Program-made: the position numbers and the translations under genes
Notes under the pieces: generated by a model
What the model was told of the DNA's origin: nothing
What the model saw: only the letters and a program-made list of their open reading frames with translations
Database searches by the model: none
Part shown: positions 53,234-61,962 of the stretch, in pieces
How positions within the stretch are numbered: position 1 is the first letter of the stretch
Layout of the letters: every line of letters begins with the position of its first letter
DNA from: Ruminococcus flavefaciens 007c
GTDB lineage: Bacteria > Bacillota > Clostridia > Oscillospirales > Ruminococcaceae
Direction: 5' to 3'
DNA: 64,000 nt
Assembly (NCBI RefSeq): GCF_000571935.1
Contig: NZ_ATAX01000022.1
Coordinates: 52,812 to 116,811, forward strand

Positions 53234-54293
53234 TCGGATATCTGTCTCCATGTTCGGCGAAGCAAACGGTCCTGCCATAGGCGTTACCGTTGATAATCTG
53301 CCCTCGGGAGAGTATATTGATGCCGAGGAGCTTGCTCGCTTCATGGCAAGAAGATATTCCTGCGGCAGTAATTATGCCGTTAATTCCATGCCTCATATAA
53401 TGTCAGGTATTTTCAACGACCGTACCACAGGTACTCCGCTTTGTGCTTTCTTGCAGAATCAGCCGGAGACTGCTCCTCAGCACAGTCAGGCGGATAATTT
53501 GGTAAGACCCGGACACGCCGACTATACAGGTACTCTCAGGTACAGAGGCTTCAATGATGTGCGCGGAGGCGGGCATTTCTCCGACAGACTCACGGCTCCG
53601 CTTTGCTTTGCGGGAGCTGTATGCGCCCAGATACTTGAAAGAAGAGGTATATATACAGGCGCTCATATACTTCAGATACACAATATAAAGGATAATCCAT
53701 TCGATCCCGTGAATATCACAAGGGACGGAGTCCTCAGCGTCAGGAACAAGGAGTTTCCGGTTATCAGTGACCGCAAGGGCTGGGAAATGATAGAGGATAT
53801 AAACAAGGCTCACGAGGGCGGCGAGTCCCTCGGAGGAGTCATTGAGTGTGCAGCGGTAAACGTTCCAGCAGGTATAGGCTCTCCTATATTTGACGGACTT
53901 GAAAATAATATCGCACAGCTCATATTCGGTATCCCCAACGTCAGGGGACTGGAGTTCGGTGCGGGCTTTACGTCTGCAAAAATGGTGGGAAGCCAGAATA
54001 ACGACGAATTCTACGTCAACAACCACGGTCATGTCCTTACAAGGACCAATAACCACGGCGGCATTATCGGCGGTATATCCTCGGGAATGCCTATAACTCT
54101 TAGAGTTGCCTTCAAGCCCTCAGAGTTCGTCGGAGGCGAGCAGCAGGCTGTTAATTATCGTGATATGACCGATGAGACAGCTGAAAGCCCGAGGCATATC
54201 CCATGCAGTGTTCCCGCAGCAGTACCCTGTGTGGAGGCTGCGGTAAACATCGCACTCCTTTCTCATATGCTGGATTATCCGAATTTCTGTTAA
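53214..54293 (+). CDS. aroC: Chorismate synthase
   Basis: The ATG at 53214 follows GGAGGTAAAGCTA and gives 359 residues; the gene overlaps aroA by 20 bp. Motifs: RPGHADYTGTLRYRGFNDVRGGGHFSDR, VGGVIECAAVNVPAGIGSPIFD, TRTNNHGGIIGGISSGMPI and the C-terminal SVPAAVPCVEAAV. The N-terminal signature is FGEANG rather than the usual FGESHG, so the first catalytic histidine is replaced by Asn, while the second (RPGHAD) is kept. It makes chorismate with reduced FMN. Confidence 0.94.
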   Translation: MSSFWNNRISVSMFGEANGPAIGVTVDNLPSGEYIDAEELARFMARRYSCGSNYAVNSMPHIMSGIFNDRTTGTPLCAFLQNQPETAPQHSQADNLVRPGHADYTGTLRYRGFNDVRGGGHFSDRLTAPLCFAGAVCAQILERRGIYTGAHILQIHNIKDNPFDPVNITRDGVLSVRNKEFPVISDRKGWEMIEDINKAHEGGESLGGVIECAAVNVPAGIGSPIFDGLENNIAQLIFGIPNVRGLEFGAGFTSAKMVGSQNNDEFYVNNHGHVLTRTNNHGGIIGGISSGMPITLRVAFKPSEFVGGEQQAVNYRDMTDETAESPRHIPCSVPAAVPCVEAAVNIALLSHMLDYPNFC

Positions 54294-54303
54294 GGTGATA
54301 ATT

Positions 54304-54897
54304 ATGCAGGACGAAAATATTATGAAAATGGCAGAACGTGCCGACACCGAAATAAAGGATGTCCCCACGCTAAATATACTGCTGTGCTATCTGCTTTATA
54401 AAATAGACAGACCTGTAAGTCCCGATCAGCTGTATGATATTGCTATCGGCACAGGCATCATAAATTATTTCTACTATCAGGACTCTATCGGTTATCTTCT
54501 GAAAAACGGCCATATCACCGCTGAAAATGACGATAAGGGCGAAGAGTGTTACGTGCTGAGCCCTATGGGAAGAGAATGTGCAAAACAGCTCAAGAACTAT
54601 GCTCCGAAGTCGTACAGAGACAAGCTTGTGCTGGCAGCTCTGCGTTATTTTGCCCGTATCCAGTACGAAAAGGAGCTGAAGATAGAGTACGAGCCTGTAG
54701 GCAGCGGTTATTATACTCATGTAAGATGTCTTGACTCCAGCTTTGATCTTATGGATCTCAAGCTATATGCTCCCGATCTTACACAGGCTAAGCTCATCGG
54801 CGAAAAGATTCTTCTCAATCCTGCGGGATTTTACGGTAAGGTGATAGAGGTAGCTTTGTCCAATGAAGAGCCGCCCTATGACCTCAGCGACAATTGA
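54304..54897 (+). CDS. DUF4364 family protein
   Basis: The start is the ATG at 54304 behind AAGGTG, giving 197 residues. PTLNILLCYLLYKIDRPVSPDQLYDIAI...YFYYQDSIGYLLKNGHI and YVLSPMGRECAKQL resemble a PadR/MarR-like winged helix, and the second half YDLMDLKLYAPDLTQAKLIGEKILLNP is the family's conserved C-terminal domain. It follows aroC by 10 bp and is probably in the same operon. A DNA-binding regulator is likely; its ligand is unknown. Confidence 0.8.
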   Translation: MQDENIMKMAERADTEIKDVPTLNILLCYLLYKIDRPVSPDQLYDIAIGTGIINYFYYQDSIGYLLKNGHITAENDDKGEECYVLSPMGRECAKQLKNYAPKSYRDKLVLAALRYFARIQYEKELKIEYEPVGSGYYTHVRCLDSSFDLMDLKLYAPDLTQAKLIGEKILLNPAGFYGKVIEVALSNEEPPYDLSDN

Positions 54898-54913
54898 CGT
54901 TAAATATGTATAG

Positions 54914-54946
54914 TATCTCCGGGAACATCAGCTCTCGGAGATTTAT
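54914..54946 (+). terminator. Terminator of the aro operon
   Basis: ATCTCCG and CGGAGAT (with two further pairs) form the stem, followed by TTATTTTAT. Confidence 0.7.
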
Positions 54947-55137
54947 TTTATACAGCATTTTATTTCGGATATGCGGGTAGTCTGCGATGTTGACATTCAT
55001 CTGACTATATGTTAAAATATTCCTATGCAAAACAAACGTTAATGTTGTGTTTTTGAACATGATAAAGGACGGGAAAACGTTATATTCCAACTTTTAGGGA
55101 CGAAAAAACTGCTTATATTTAATGCACAGGAGACAAT

Positions 55138-55611
55138 ATGGAATACATCATCAGACCTCTTGACGAAACAGAATACTCTGTTCTTGAAAGCTTTCTGTAT
55201 GAAGCGATATTCGTTCCCGATGGCGTTTCTGCGCCATCACGTGACATTATCCGTCAGCCTGATTTGCAGGTATATCTGGAAGGCTTCGGCAGCAGAAAGG
55301 GAGACGCGGCTCTGTGTGCGGTTTACGGCGGTAGTATAGTCGGTGCGGTATGGGGCAGGATAATGAATGATTACGGCCATATCGACAACGAAACGCCTTC
55401 TCTCGCCATATCTCTATATAAGGAGCACAGAGGTAAGGGCATAGGTACAGGGCTTATGAGGAGAATTATCCGAACATACGGAGAACTCGGATATAAAAGG
55501 CTCTCTTTAGCGGTACAGAAGGCCAATTATGCTGTTAAGATGTACGAAAAAGTCGGTTTCAGGAAAGTTTCCGAAAATGAAGAAGAATACATAATGCTAT
55601 ACAACGGGTGA
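55138..55611 (+). CDS. GNAT-family N-acetyltransferase
   Basis: A 157-residue single-domain protein. LAISLYKEHRGKGIGTGLMRRIIRTYGELGYKRLSLAV holds the acetyl-CoA pyrophosphate-binding motif (RGKGIG), and NYAVKMYEKVGFRKV is the classic C-terminal GNAT element. Substrate unknown. It starts after CAGGAGAC and is followed by the frameshifted gene at 55616. Confidence 0.9.
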   Translation: MEYIIRPLDETEYSVLESFLYEAIFVPDGVSAPSRDIIRQPDLQVYLEGFGSRKGDAALCAVYGGSIVGAVWGRIMNDYGHIDNETPSLAISLYKEHRGKGIGTGLMRRIIRTYGELGYKRLSLAVQKANYAVKMYEKVGFRKVSENEEEYIMLYNG

Positions 55612-55615
55612 TACC

Positions 55616-55947
55616 ATGGATACGCTAAAAGCAGAACAGTTCAAAAAAAATGCAAGGCCTCTTGAAAAGGCGCTTTATGACTATTATTTCGGGAACGGTA
55701 CAAGGTAGCAGGCAGTTTGCCGTGTTCGGATTTCTTCTGCGGTATGTTCGGAAACATCATTACAGATGATATACGTCCGCTTATCAACGCCGAAAGGGAA
55801 ATCCTCGGGAAGATACAGCTGGATGACGGAGGCTTTGACATATCTTGGCAGTGGTATAATGACTATAAGGAGTTTGCAAAGGCGAGAGAATACTGGAGAC
55901 CAAGGATCACACTTGACAAACTGCTGTTTTATAGGTACAATGCGTAA
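55616..55947 (+). pseudogene. Small frameshifted hypothetical gene
   Basis: An ATG at 55616 opens TLKAEQFKKNARPLEKALYDYYF and stops at 55708. One base back in frame, RERYKVAGSLPCSDFFCGMFGNIITDDIRPLINAERE and the rest to 55947 continue without a stop. Restoring one T in the TTT near 55688 joins them into a protein of about 110 residues ending WRPRITLDKLLFYRYNA. No family recognised. It starts 5 bp after the acetyltransferase stop. Confidence 0.6.
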
Positions 55948-56017
55948 CTTTTTATGGCTGCGCTGCATACTTACCTCTTAATCATAATAAAAAATGAACA
56001 CTGAAAGGGAGTAATAT

Positions 56018-56869
56018 ATGAAATACGGACTTGTACTTGAGGGCGGAGCAATGCGCGGACTTTTTACCGCAGGCGTTATAGACGTTCTTATGGAAAACGA
56101 TATTATTCTTGACGGCGCTGTGGGAGTTTCCGCAGGAGCTGCCTTTGGCTGCAATTATAAATCGGGACAGATCCGGCGTGCTATCCGCTATAATACACGT
56201 TTCTGCAAAGACAAGCGCTATTGCAGCAAGCTTTCGCTTATAAAGACAGGTGATCTTTTCGGTGCGGAGTTCTGCTATCATACCGTTCCCGAGGAGCTGG
56301 ATATATTTGATAAGGCTGCATTTGAGGCTTCGCCTATGGAGTTCTGGGTTGTGGCTACGGATATAACTACGGGCAAGGCAGTTTACCACAAGTGCGGTCC
56401 CATAAATTACGATGAGCTGGAATGGATAAGAGCATCTGCTTCTATGCCTGTTGTTGCACATATAGTCGAGGTAGGAGGTTATCGTCTTCTTGACGGTGGT
56501 ATCTCGGACTCGATCCCCTTAAGGTTTATGGAGAGCAGAGGATATGACAAAAACGTGGTTGTCCTCACTCAGCCGCGTGATTACGTGAAAAAGCCTGCCA
56601 GCGGTATGGTGCTTATGAAGCTGAAGTACAGAAAGTATCCCGAACTAGTCAGGGCTGCTGAAAACCGTCATAAGATGTATAATTCAGAGCTGAAGCATAT
56701 AAGAAGCGAGGAAGAAAAGGGAAAGGCTTTTGTTATTGCACCCTCTGAGGCTCTTCCTGTCGGTCATGTGGAGCATGATCCGGAAGTAATGCGAGAGGTC
56801 TACCGCATTGGCAGACGCATTGCAAATGAACAGCTTGAGGCATTGCGTGCTTTTATCTCAGAAGAATAA
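56018..56869 (+). CDS. Patatin-like phospholipase
   Basis: The 283-residue enzyme opens with GLVLEGGAMRGLFTAGVID, the oxyanion glycine motif, followed by GVSAGA with the nucleophile Ser (GXSXG) near residue 39, and LLDGGISDSIPL, whose Asp completes the Ser-Asp dyad. This is the bacterial RssA/YjjU-like subgroup. It hydrolyses lipid esters, probably at the membrane. RBS AAAGGGAG. The terminator at 56872 follows. Confidence 0.92.
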   Translation: MKYGLVLEGGAMRGLFTAGVIDVLMENDIILDGAVGVSAGAAFGCNYKSGQIRRAIRYNTRFCKDKRYCSKLSLIKTGDLFGAEFCYHTVPEELDIFDKAAFEASPMEFWVVATDITTGKAVYHKCGPINYDELEWIRASASMPVVAHIVEVGGYRLLDGGISDSIPLRFMESRGYDKNVVVLTQPRDYVKKPASGMVLMKLKYRKYPELVRAAENRHKMYNSELKHIRSEEEKGKAFVIAPSEALPVGHVEHDPEVMREVYRIGRRIANEQLEALRAFISEE

Positions 56870-56871
56870 AA

Positions 56872-56913
56872 AAATACCCGTAACCATCGTAAAATGACAG
56901 TTACGGGTATTTT
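56872..56913. terminator. Bidirectional terminator between the patatin-like gene and bioY
   Basis: ATACCCGTAAC and GTTACGGGTAT form a perfect 11-bp stem with A-runs before and T-runs after, so it can stop both converging genes. Confidence 0.85.
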
Positions 56914-57486
56914 TTACAGTTTCAGCATTTTTCTGACTTTTTCTGTTATGATAACGGCAAATACCAGCTTCAGCAAATCAAATGGAGCAAAGGGGATAAC
57001 GCATATCTCCATGGCATGACGGAATGACATTTCGTTTCCTGCCTTTGAAAAGCCGTATACGAACCATAATGTTCCGAAAAGGTAACAAACGATAAGTCCC
57101 GCAAGCATTAGGATTATGCGTACCGGGAGCTTGCTGCCCAGCAGTATTGTACCCAGCCAGTATACCAGCGGCATGAACAAGAAGCCCAATATATAACCGC
57201 CCGTTGGTCCCACAAGTACTCCAACACCGCCTTTGAAGCCCGTAAATACAGGAAGACCGACGGCACCGAGAAATATGAATACCAGAACGGAGAAAAAAGC
57301 GTTTCTTCCGCCGAGTATATTAAGGGCACAGAATATTGCAAAGGTCTGAAGAGTGAAGGATATCTCTCCTGCGGGGATGCTTATCCAGGAGCAGACCGCT
57401 ATTATCGCTGCAAACATTGCTGTGAGGACTATTTCCTTTGTGGTGAAATGCTTTTTTTCTGATTTTGTCGTTACGCTTTCTGACAT
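56914..57486 (-). CDS. bioY: Biotin transporter BioY
   Basis: The 190-residue membrane protein has about six hydrophobic segments and the BioY signature: EIVLTAMFAAIIAVCSWISIPAG, SFTLQTFAIF, GRNAFFSVLVFIFLGAVGLPVF and GVGVLVGPTGGYILGF. BioY is the substrate-binding S-component of ECF-type biotin uptake and may work with the shared energy module encoded elsewhere. It is the only gene under the BirA-type operator at 57541-57572, so biotin should repress it. Confidence 0.95.
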   Translation of the reverse strand: MSESVTTKSEKKHFTTKEIVLTAMFAAIIAVCSWISIPAGEISFTLQTFAIFCALNILGGRNAFFSVLVFIFLGAVGLPVFTGFKGGVGVLVGPTGGYILGFLFMPLVYWLGTILLGSKLPVRIILMLAGLIVCYLFGTLWFVYGFSKAGNEMSFRHAMEICVIPFAPFDLLKLVFAVIITEKVRKMLKL

Positions 57487-57518
57487 ATCTGATCTTTCCT
57501 TTCATGTAACGTGAGTAC

Positions 57519-57547
57519 ATTATATCACATTGATTTTAGTTTGTCAA
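57519..57547 (-). promoter_or_regulatory. Consensus promoter of bioY
   Basis: On the minus strand TTGACA (57542-57547) and TATAAT (57519-57524) are 17 bp apart. The -35 lies within one arm of the BirA-type operator. Confidence 0.85.
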
Positions 57548-57572
57548 CCACTATTTTTAAAAAGGTTGACAT
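57541..57572. promoter_or_regulatory. BirA-type biotin operator
   Basis: TTGTCAACC and GGTTGACAT are separated by 14 bp, the arrangement of Firmicute BirA boxes. Binding of biotinoyl-AMP-loaded BirA would cover the bioY -35. It also lies 20 bp before the -35 of the P-type ATPase gene on the other strand. Confidence 0.8.
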
Positions 57573-57591
57573 TTAAAAGTTGTCTATCACC

Positions 57592-57620
57592 TTGAAATTA
57601 TTAAAAAAACGTGTTATAAT
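57592..57620 (+). promoter_or_regulatory. Promoter of the P-type ATPase gene
   Basis: TTGAAA and TATAAT are 17 bp apart, 37 bp before the ATG at 57657. Confidence 0.75.
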
Positions 57621-57656
57621 AAAAAAAGTATATCTTGCGAGGTGTTTAAGAACATA

Positions 57657-60038
57657 ATGAAAACCAGTGAATTCAGAGAGGCTATCGACTATAAGCGTAT
57701 CAAGGCAGATTATGATAAAGGTCTCTCTTCATCTCAGATAAAGCAAAGAATGGAGGAGGGGCTTGACAATAAGCCTGTGGAGTCGCCGTCCAAAACTGTC
57801 AAGGAGATAATCGCGGATAACGTTTTTACTTACTTTAACCTTATTTTCGTTATCATTTCCGTGCTTCTGATAGTTGTGGGCTCCTATCGTGACCTGACAT
57901 TCATGCCTGTAATCATAGCCAATGCACTTATCGGTATCATACAGGAGCTTCGTTCCAAGTCCGTTCTGGACAAGATAAGTGTACTCAACGCGCCTGTTAC
58001 CTCAGTCGTGCGTGACGGTGAGGTAATTACGGTTCCGTCAAAGGATCTTGTACTTGATGATATCGTGATCTTCAAGGCTGGAAATCAGATATGCGCGGAC
58101 GCTATTGTTGTAGACGGAAATGTTTCGGTAAACGAGTCACTGCTTACAGGTGAATCCGACGAAATAACCAAAAAGCCGGGTGATACGCTGATGTCAGGAA
58201 GCTATATCGTTTCGGGCACCTGCCGTGCAAGACTTGAAAAGGTCGGAAGACATTCCTATATATCAAAGCTTACTCTCCAGGCGAAAAAGACGCGCAAGGG
58301 CGAGCAGTCGGAAATGATTCGCTCACTCAACAGGATAGTAAAATTCGCAGGTGTTGCTATAATACCTATCGGATTTATACTTTTCTATCAGGCGTTCTAT
58401 ATTAACCATTATACTATTAAAGAAAGCGTTCAGTCCATGGTTGCTGCCGTTATAGGCATGATCCCTGAGGGCCTTTTCCTGCTGGCAAGTGTTTCACTGG
58501 TTATAAGCGCAATGAAACTTGCTATAAACAAGGTTCTCGTCCATGATATGAAATGTATCGAGACTCTTGCCCGTGTCGATGTTCTTTGTGTGGACAAGAC
58601 AGGTACTATCACCGAGAACGAAATGACAGTCTCTGATGTGATACGCGCCTCCGAGGAATACTCCGAGGATACTGTTCTCGGGCTGCTCAGCGATTTTGCG
58701 GCTGCTCAGGACGCCGACAACCAGACCATGAATGCCCTGAAGAAGCATTTCCACCGTCCTGCCGGAAGGATAGCTATTTCAACTACGGGATTTTCTTCCG
58801 AATTCAAGTACAGCAGCGTTACCTTTGATCGTGAAGCCTTTGTTATAGGTGCTCCCGAGTTTGTTCTGAAGGAACGTCTTGCGGAATACAAGGAAAGAAT
58901 AGATGAGTTCAGCAGAAAGGGCTACCGTGTTCTGGCATTCGGCAAGTACAGCGGTATTCCCGACGGAAAGGAGCTCTTGTCGGCTGTTGATCCTGTATGC
59001 TTTGTTATTCTTTCAAATCCCATACGTGAGAATGCTCCCGAGACTTTCAGATACTTTGCGGAACAGGGCGTTGAGATCAAGGTCATCTCCGGCGATAATC
59101 CCGTGACAGTATCAGAGGTCGCAAAGCAGGCAGGTATAAAGAATGCGGGGGAGTATATCGACGCTACTACACTTAATACCGACAGCGCCATAAAGGACGC
59201 TGTTACACGATATACAGTTTTTGGAAGAGTTACTCCCGAACAAAAGAGAAAGTTTGTAAGAGCACTCAAAAAGGCAGGAAAGACTGTTGCCATGACGGGT
59301 GATGGTGTAAACGACGTTCTTGCACTCAAAGATGCAGACTGCTCTGTTGCAATGGCTTCGGGAAGTGATGTAGCGGCACAGGCTGCACAGCTCGTGCTCC
59401 TTGAGTCTGACTTCTCAAAGATGCCCGATGTAGTTGCCGAGGGACGAAAGGTGGTCAATAACCTTGAGCGCTCGGGAAGTCTCTTCATCGTAAAGAATAT
59501 ATTCTCCATTATCCTTGCGATAATGTCAATATGCTTCGGCATGAAGTATCCTATGGAGCCCTCGCAGATCTCGCTGATAAGCGTATTTACCATCGGTCTT
59601 CCGGCGTTCTTCCTTTCATTCATGCCCAACAAGGATCTTATCCGCGGAAGATTTATCACCAATATCCTGCTGAAAGCGCTTCCTGCTGCTCTGACGGATG
59701 TCATTATCGTAGGAGCTATGATATACTTCGGCAATATTTTCAGTGTGGGGCCTACGGACATTGCTACGGCTTCGACAATACTTATGAGTATTGTCGGTAT
59801 GATGATCGTCTACCAGATCTCCAAGCCTCTTGATGTGTACAAGCTTGGTATATGGATATTCTGCGGTGTGGGACTTGTGTGCTGTATGATATTCTTCAGT
59901 GACCTGTTTGCGATCACTTCAATGTCCAACCGCTGTATCATCCTTTGCGTGAATTTCTCGATCATCGCAGAGCCCTGTCTGCGCTATCTGACGCTGATCT
60001 TCAGAAAGGTGCGTAATTTCTTTATTAAAGAAGCATAA
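57657..60038 (+). CDS. P-type cation-transporting ATPase (CtpE/calcium-like)
   Basis: The ATG at 57657 gives 793 residues; a GTG at 57642 lies within the ribosome-site region. TGESDEITK is the actuator motif, MIPEGLFLLASVSL contains the PEGL transmembrane element typical of calcium-type pumps, CVDKTGTITENEM has the phosphorylated Asp, and MTGDGVNDVLALKDADCSVAM is the hinge. About ten membrane segments are expected. No N-terminal metal-binding CxxC is present. CtpE/Exp7-like proteins carry this PEGL-type core; the exact ion cannot be assigned. Confidence 0.88.
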   Translation: MKTSEFREAIDYKRIKADYDKGLSSSQIKQRMEEGLDNKPVESPSKTVKEIIADNVFTYFNLIFVIISVLLIVVGSYRDLTFMPVIIANALIGIIQELRSKSVLDKISVLNAPVTSVVRDGEVITVPSKDLVLDDIVIFKAGNQICADAIVVDGNVSVNESLLTGESDEITKKPGDTLMSGSYIVSGTCRARLEKVGRHSYISKLTLQAKKTRKGEQSEMIRSLNRIVKFAGVAIIPIGFILFYQAFYINHYTIKESVQSMVAAVIGMIPEGLFLLASVSLVISAMKLAINKVLVHDMKCIETLARVDVLCVDKTGTITENEMTVSDVIRASEEYSEDTVLGLLSDFAAAQDADNQTMNALKKHFHRPAGRIAISTTGFSSEFKYSSVTFDREAFVIGAPEFVLKERLAEYKERIDEFSRKGYRVLAFGKYSGIPDGKELLSAVDPVCFVILSNPIRENAPETFRYFAEQGVEIKVISGDNPVTVSEVAKQAGIKNAGEYIDATTLNTDSAIKDAVTRYTVFGRVTPEQKRKFVRALKKAGKTVAMTGDGVNDVLALKDADCSVAMASGSDVAAQAAQLVLLESDFSKMPDVVAEGRKVVNNLERSGSLFIVKNIFSIILAIMSICFGMKYPMEPSQISLISVFTIGLPAFFLSFMPNKDLIRGRFITNILLKALPAALTDVIIVGAMIYFGNIFSVGPTDIATASTILMSIVGMMIVYQISKPLDVYKLGIWIFCGVGLVCCMIFFSDLFAITSMSNRCIILCVNFSIIAEPCLRYLTLIFRKVRNFFIKEA

Positions 60039-60066
60039 AAAAGGCAGTGCATATGCACTGCCTTTT
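60039..60066. terminator. Bidirectional terminator after the P-type ATPase gene
   Basis: AAAAGGCAGTGCA and TGCACTGCCTTTT form a near-perfect palindrome with T-runs on both strands, between convergent genes. Confidence 0.85.
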
Positions 60067-60069
60067 GCT

Positions 60070-60321
60070 TTATTTTCTGCCGAAAAAGCCCTTCTTTTCA
60101 TAGGGCTCGGATTTGATATCGAGAACCTTGTAGCCGTCTTTCTCAACTATTTCCCTCAGCAATGCTGCGTCAAGCTCTTTGTCAGAGATTATTTCTGTGA
60201 TGCCTTTTTTATGTGAAGAGTTTACTTTCTGCGGAGAAACTGCTGCACGTATGGCATCATTAACGTGAACTTCGCACATACCGCACATCATTCCTTCGAT
60301 CTTCAGTGTTGTTTTTATCAT
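60070..60321 (-). CDS. Heavy-metal-associated domain protein (copper-chaperone-like)
   Basis: The 83-residue product starts MIKTTLKIEGMMCGMCEVHVNDAI, the HMA fold with the MxCxxC metal-binding loop. The C-terminal half, LDAALLREIVEKDGYKVLDI, is the second half of the beta-alpha-beta fold, followed by a basic tail. It could carry copper or another soft metal. Its own promoter lies at 60361-60389. Confidence 0.85.
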   Translation of the reverse strand: MIKTTLKIEGMMCGMCEVHVNDAIRAAVSPQKVNSSHKKGITEIISDKELDAALLREIVEKDGYKVLDIKSEPYEKKGFFGRK

Positions 60322-60360
60322 AGTAAATACCTCCTTTGGTTAGTATATCCTGACATATTT

Positions 60361-60389
60361 ATTTTAAACCTTTTATTTACAATTGTCAA
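60361..60389 (-). promoter_or_regulatory. Promoter of the heavy-metal-associated protein gene
   Basis: On the minus strand TTGACA and TAAAAT are 17 bp apart, 40 bp before the start codon. No clear metal-regulator operator is recognised. Confidence 0.65.
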
Positions 60390-60478
60390 GTGCTTTGAAC
60401 ATCGTCTGTTAATGCAACAGTTTTATTCAAAAACAACTGTGAAAAAAACACTGCTTTGTATAAAATTATAGTTTCGGA

Positions 60479-60507
60479 TTGACTTTTCATCGAAAATATG
60501 GTAATAT
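60479..60507 (+). promoter_or_regulatory. Promoter of the M23-dockerin gene
   Basis: TTGACT and TAATAT with 17 bp between, 44 bp before the ATG at 60551. Confidence 0.65.
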
Positions 60508-60550
60508 AGTAATTGCAGAGTTACTTTTTACTACGTGAGGAGAAAATATT

Positions 60551-61903
60551 ATGAAGAATGTGATAAAAAGGGCGGCAGCCGTGCTTCTGGTCATGGCGAT
60601 GCTTTTCACAGTACAGATATGTGCTCCATTCGGCGGCAGTGCTCATGCTGCGGTATATGCAGTCTGGCCGACTGATCCTAAGTACAAGAACATTACGACT
60701 TACTTTAACCCGCAGAGAAATGTCAATGATGTCTCGGGTTATCATAATGCAATAGATATAGAAGCTGCCGGAGGTTCAAATATCTACGCGGCATACGGCG
60801 GAGAGGTCATTTCTGCCGACTGGAAGGGCGCTTACGGCAATATGGTCATCATTTATCACGAGGATCTGAAGGTCTATACCTTCTATGCCCATGCGTCACA
60901 GCTGAATACAAGCGCCGGCGCAAAGGTAAAACAGGGCGACATTATCGCTAAGGTCGGAAGTACAGGTGAATCCTCGGGAAATCATCTCCACTTCGGTATC
61001 TGTGATACACTTCTCGGTGGTTATCCTGCCAGAACATATTATGATCCGCTCAGTTACTTTTCATATTCTGACAACAGCGGCAATACCACGGTTACTCCTC
61101 CGAGCACAACTGCTCCGGGTACAACTACTCCCGAGTGTTCGTGTACAGAGGACTACGCTGGTACTTATACCACAAAGAATGTTGTTACCTACCTTAATAT
61201 CAGGTCGGGACACAACACGACATCTTCCATAATCGGTTCTATCCCTGCCAATGCTGTGTTTACCGTGACCAAGGGCAACGGCGAATGGGCTCATGTTGAG
61301 TACAACGGTGTGAAGGGCTATGCTTCAATGGCTTATATGCAGCTGAAAGAGAAAGCTCCTGAGGTGGAGTCGGATATGAAGATCGAGAATACAACAGTTC
61401 CGGAGGGCGAGCTTCCCAAGGGCAAGTCTTTCTCCGTAAAGGGCAGCATTACTTCAAATCTGCCTATAACGAAGGTTTACGGGGGCGTTTATTTCCGCAG
61501 CGGAGAAGCTACCAGCCAGTGCGTTGAGGCTGCTCCCAATACTCTGAAATATGACCTTTCGACATACTTTGACCAGAATATCAGGTTCAGTGTCTTAAAT
61601 GAAGGCGAGTACACCTTCAAGATAACAGCCGAGGACAAGAGCGGCAAGTCCTATGAGCTCATTTCCTCTGATTTTTACATAGCCAAGGACAAAACAGAGC
61701 CTGTTGAAAAGATAAAAGGCGATCTTAACAGTGATGATAAGCTGAATGTATCGGATGCGGTCATTCTTCAAAGCTATCTTCTGAAGAATTCGGAGAGCTT
61801 TAAAAAGGAGCAGTACGAGAATTCTGATATGAACGGCGACGGAGAAGTTGACGTTTTTGATCTTATTGAACTGAAAAAGGCAATTGTTAACGCAACATCA
61901 TGA
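60551..61903 (+). CDS. Secreted M23-type peptidase-like protein with SH3 and dockerin domains
   Basis: The 450-residue protein has a signal peptide ending near GGSAHA, then an M23/LytM fold: HNAIDIEAAGG, GNMVIIYHEDLKVYTFYAHAS and SSGNHLHFGI, with the HxH zinc motif present and Asp in the first site. A Thr/Pro linker, a bacterial SH3 domain (YLNIRSGHNTTSSIIGSIPANAVF), an Ig-like domain and a C-terminal dockerin (DLNSDDKLNVSDAVILQSYL, DMNGDGEVDVFDLIELKKAI) follow. It probably trims peptidoglycan or attaches to it, and links the wall to a cellulosome-type scaffold. Confidence 0.9.
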   Translation: MKNVIKRAAAVLLVMAMLFTVQICAPFGGSAHAAVYAVWPTDPKYKNITTYFNPQRNVNDVSGYHNAIDIEAAGGSNIYAAYGGEVISADWKGAYGNMVIIYHEDLKVYTFYAHASQLNTSAGAKVKQGDIIAKVGSTGESSGNHLHFGICDTLLGGYPARTYYDPLSYFSYSDNSGNTTVTPPSTTAPGTTTPECSCTEDYAGTYTTKNVVTYLNIRSGHNTTSSIIGSIPANAVFTVTKGNGEWAHVEYNGVKGYASMAYMQLKEKAPEVESDMKIENTTVPEGELPKGKSFSVKGSITSNLPITKVYGGVYFRSGEATSQCVEAAPNTLKYDLSTYFDQNIRFSVLNEGEYTFKITAEDKSGKSYELISSDFYIAKDKTEPVEKIKGDLNSDDKLNVSDAVILQSYLLKNSESFKKEQYENSDMNGDGEVDVFDLIELKKAIVNATS

Positions 61904-61910
61904 AAAATCA

Positions 61911-61943
61911 AAGGCAGTATCACTGCGGTGGTACTGCCTTTAT
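61911..61943 (+). terminator. Terminator after the M23-dockerin gene
   Basis: AAAGGCAGTA and TACTGCCTTT form a 10-bp stem followed by ATTGTTT. Confidence 0.75.
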
Positions 61944-61962
61944 TGTTTATAAGGAGAACTGA

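Noticed and set aside
53403..54056. 217-residue minus-strand frame inside aroC
   Set aside because: It lies within a clear chorismate synthase and has no ribosome site or family signature.
58922..59761. 279-residue open frame on the minus strand inside the P-type ATPase gene
   Set aside because: It is antisense to a gene with complete P-type ATPase motifs, has no ribosome site, and its protein lacks any family pattern.
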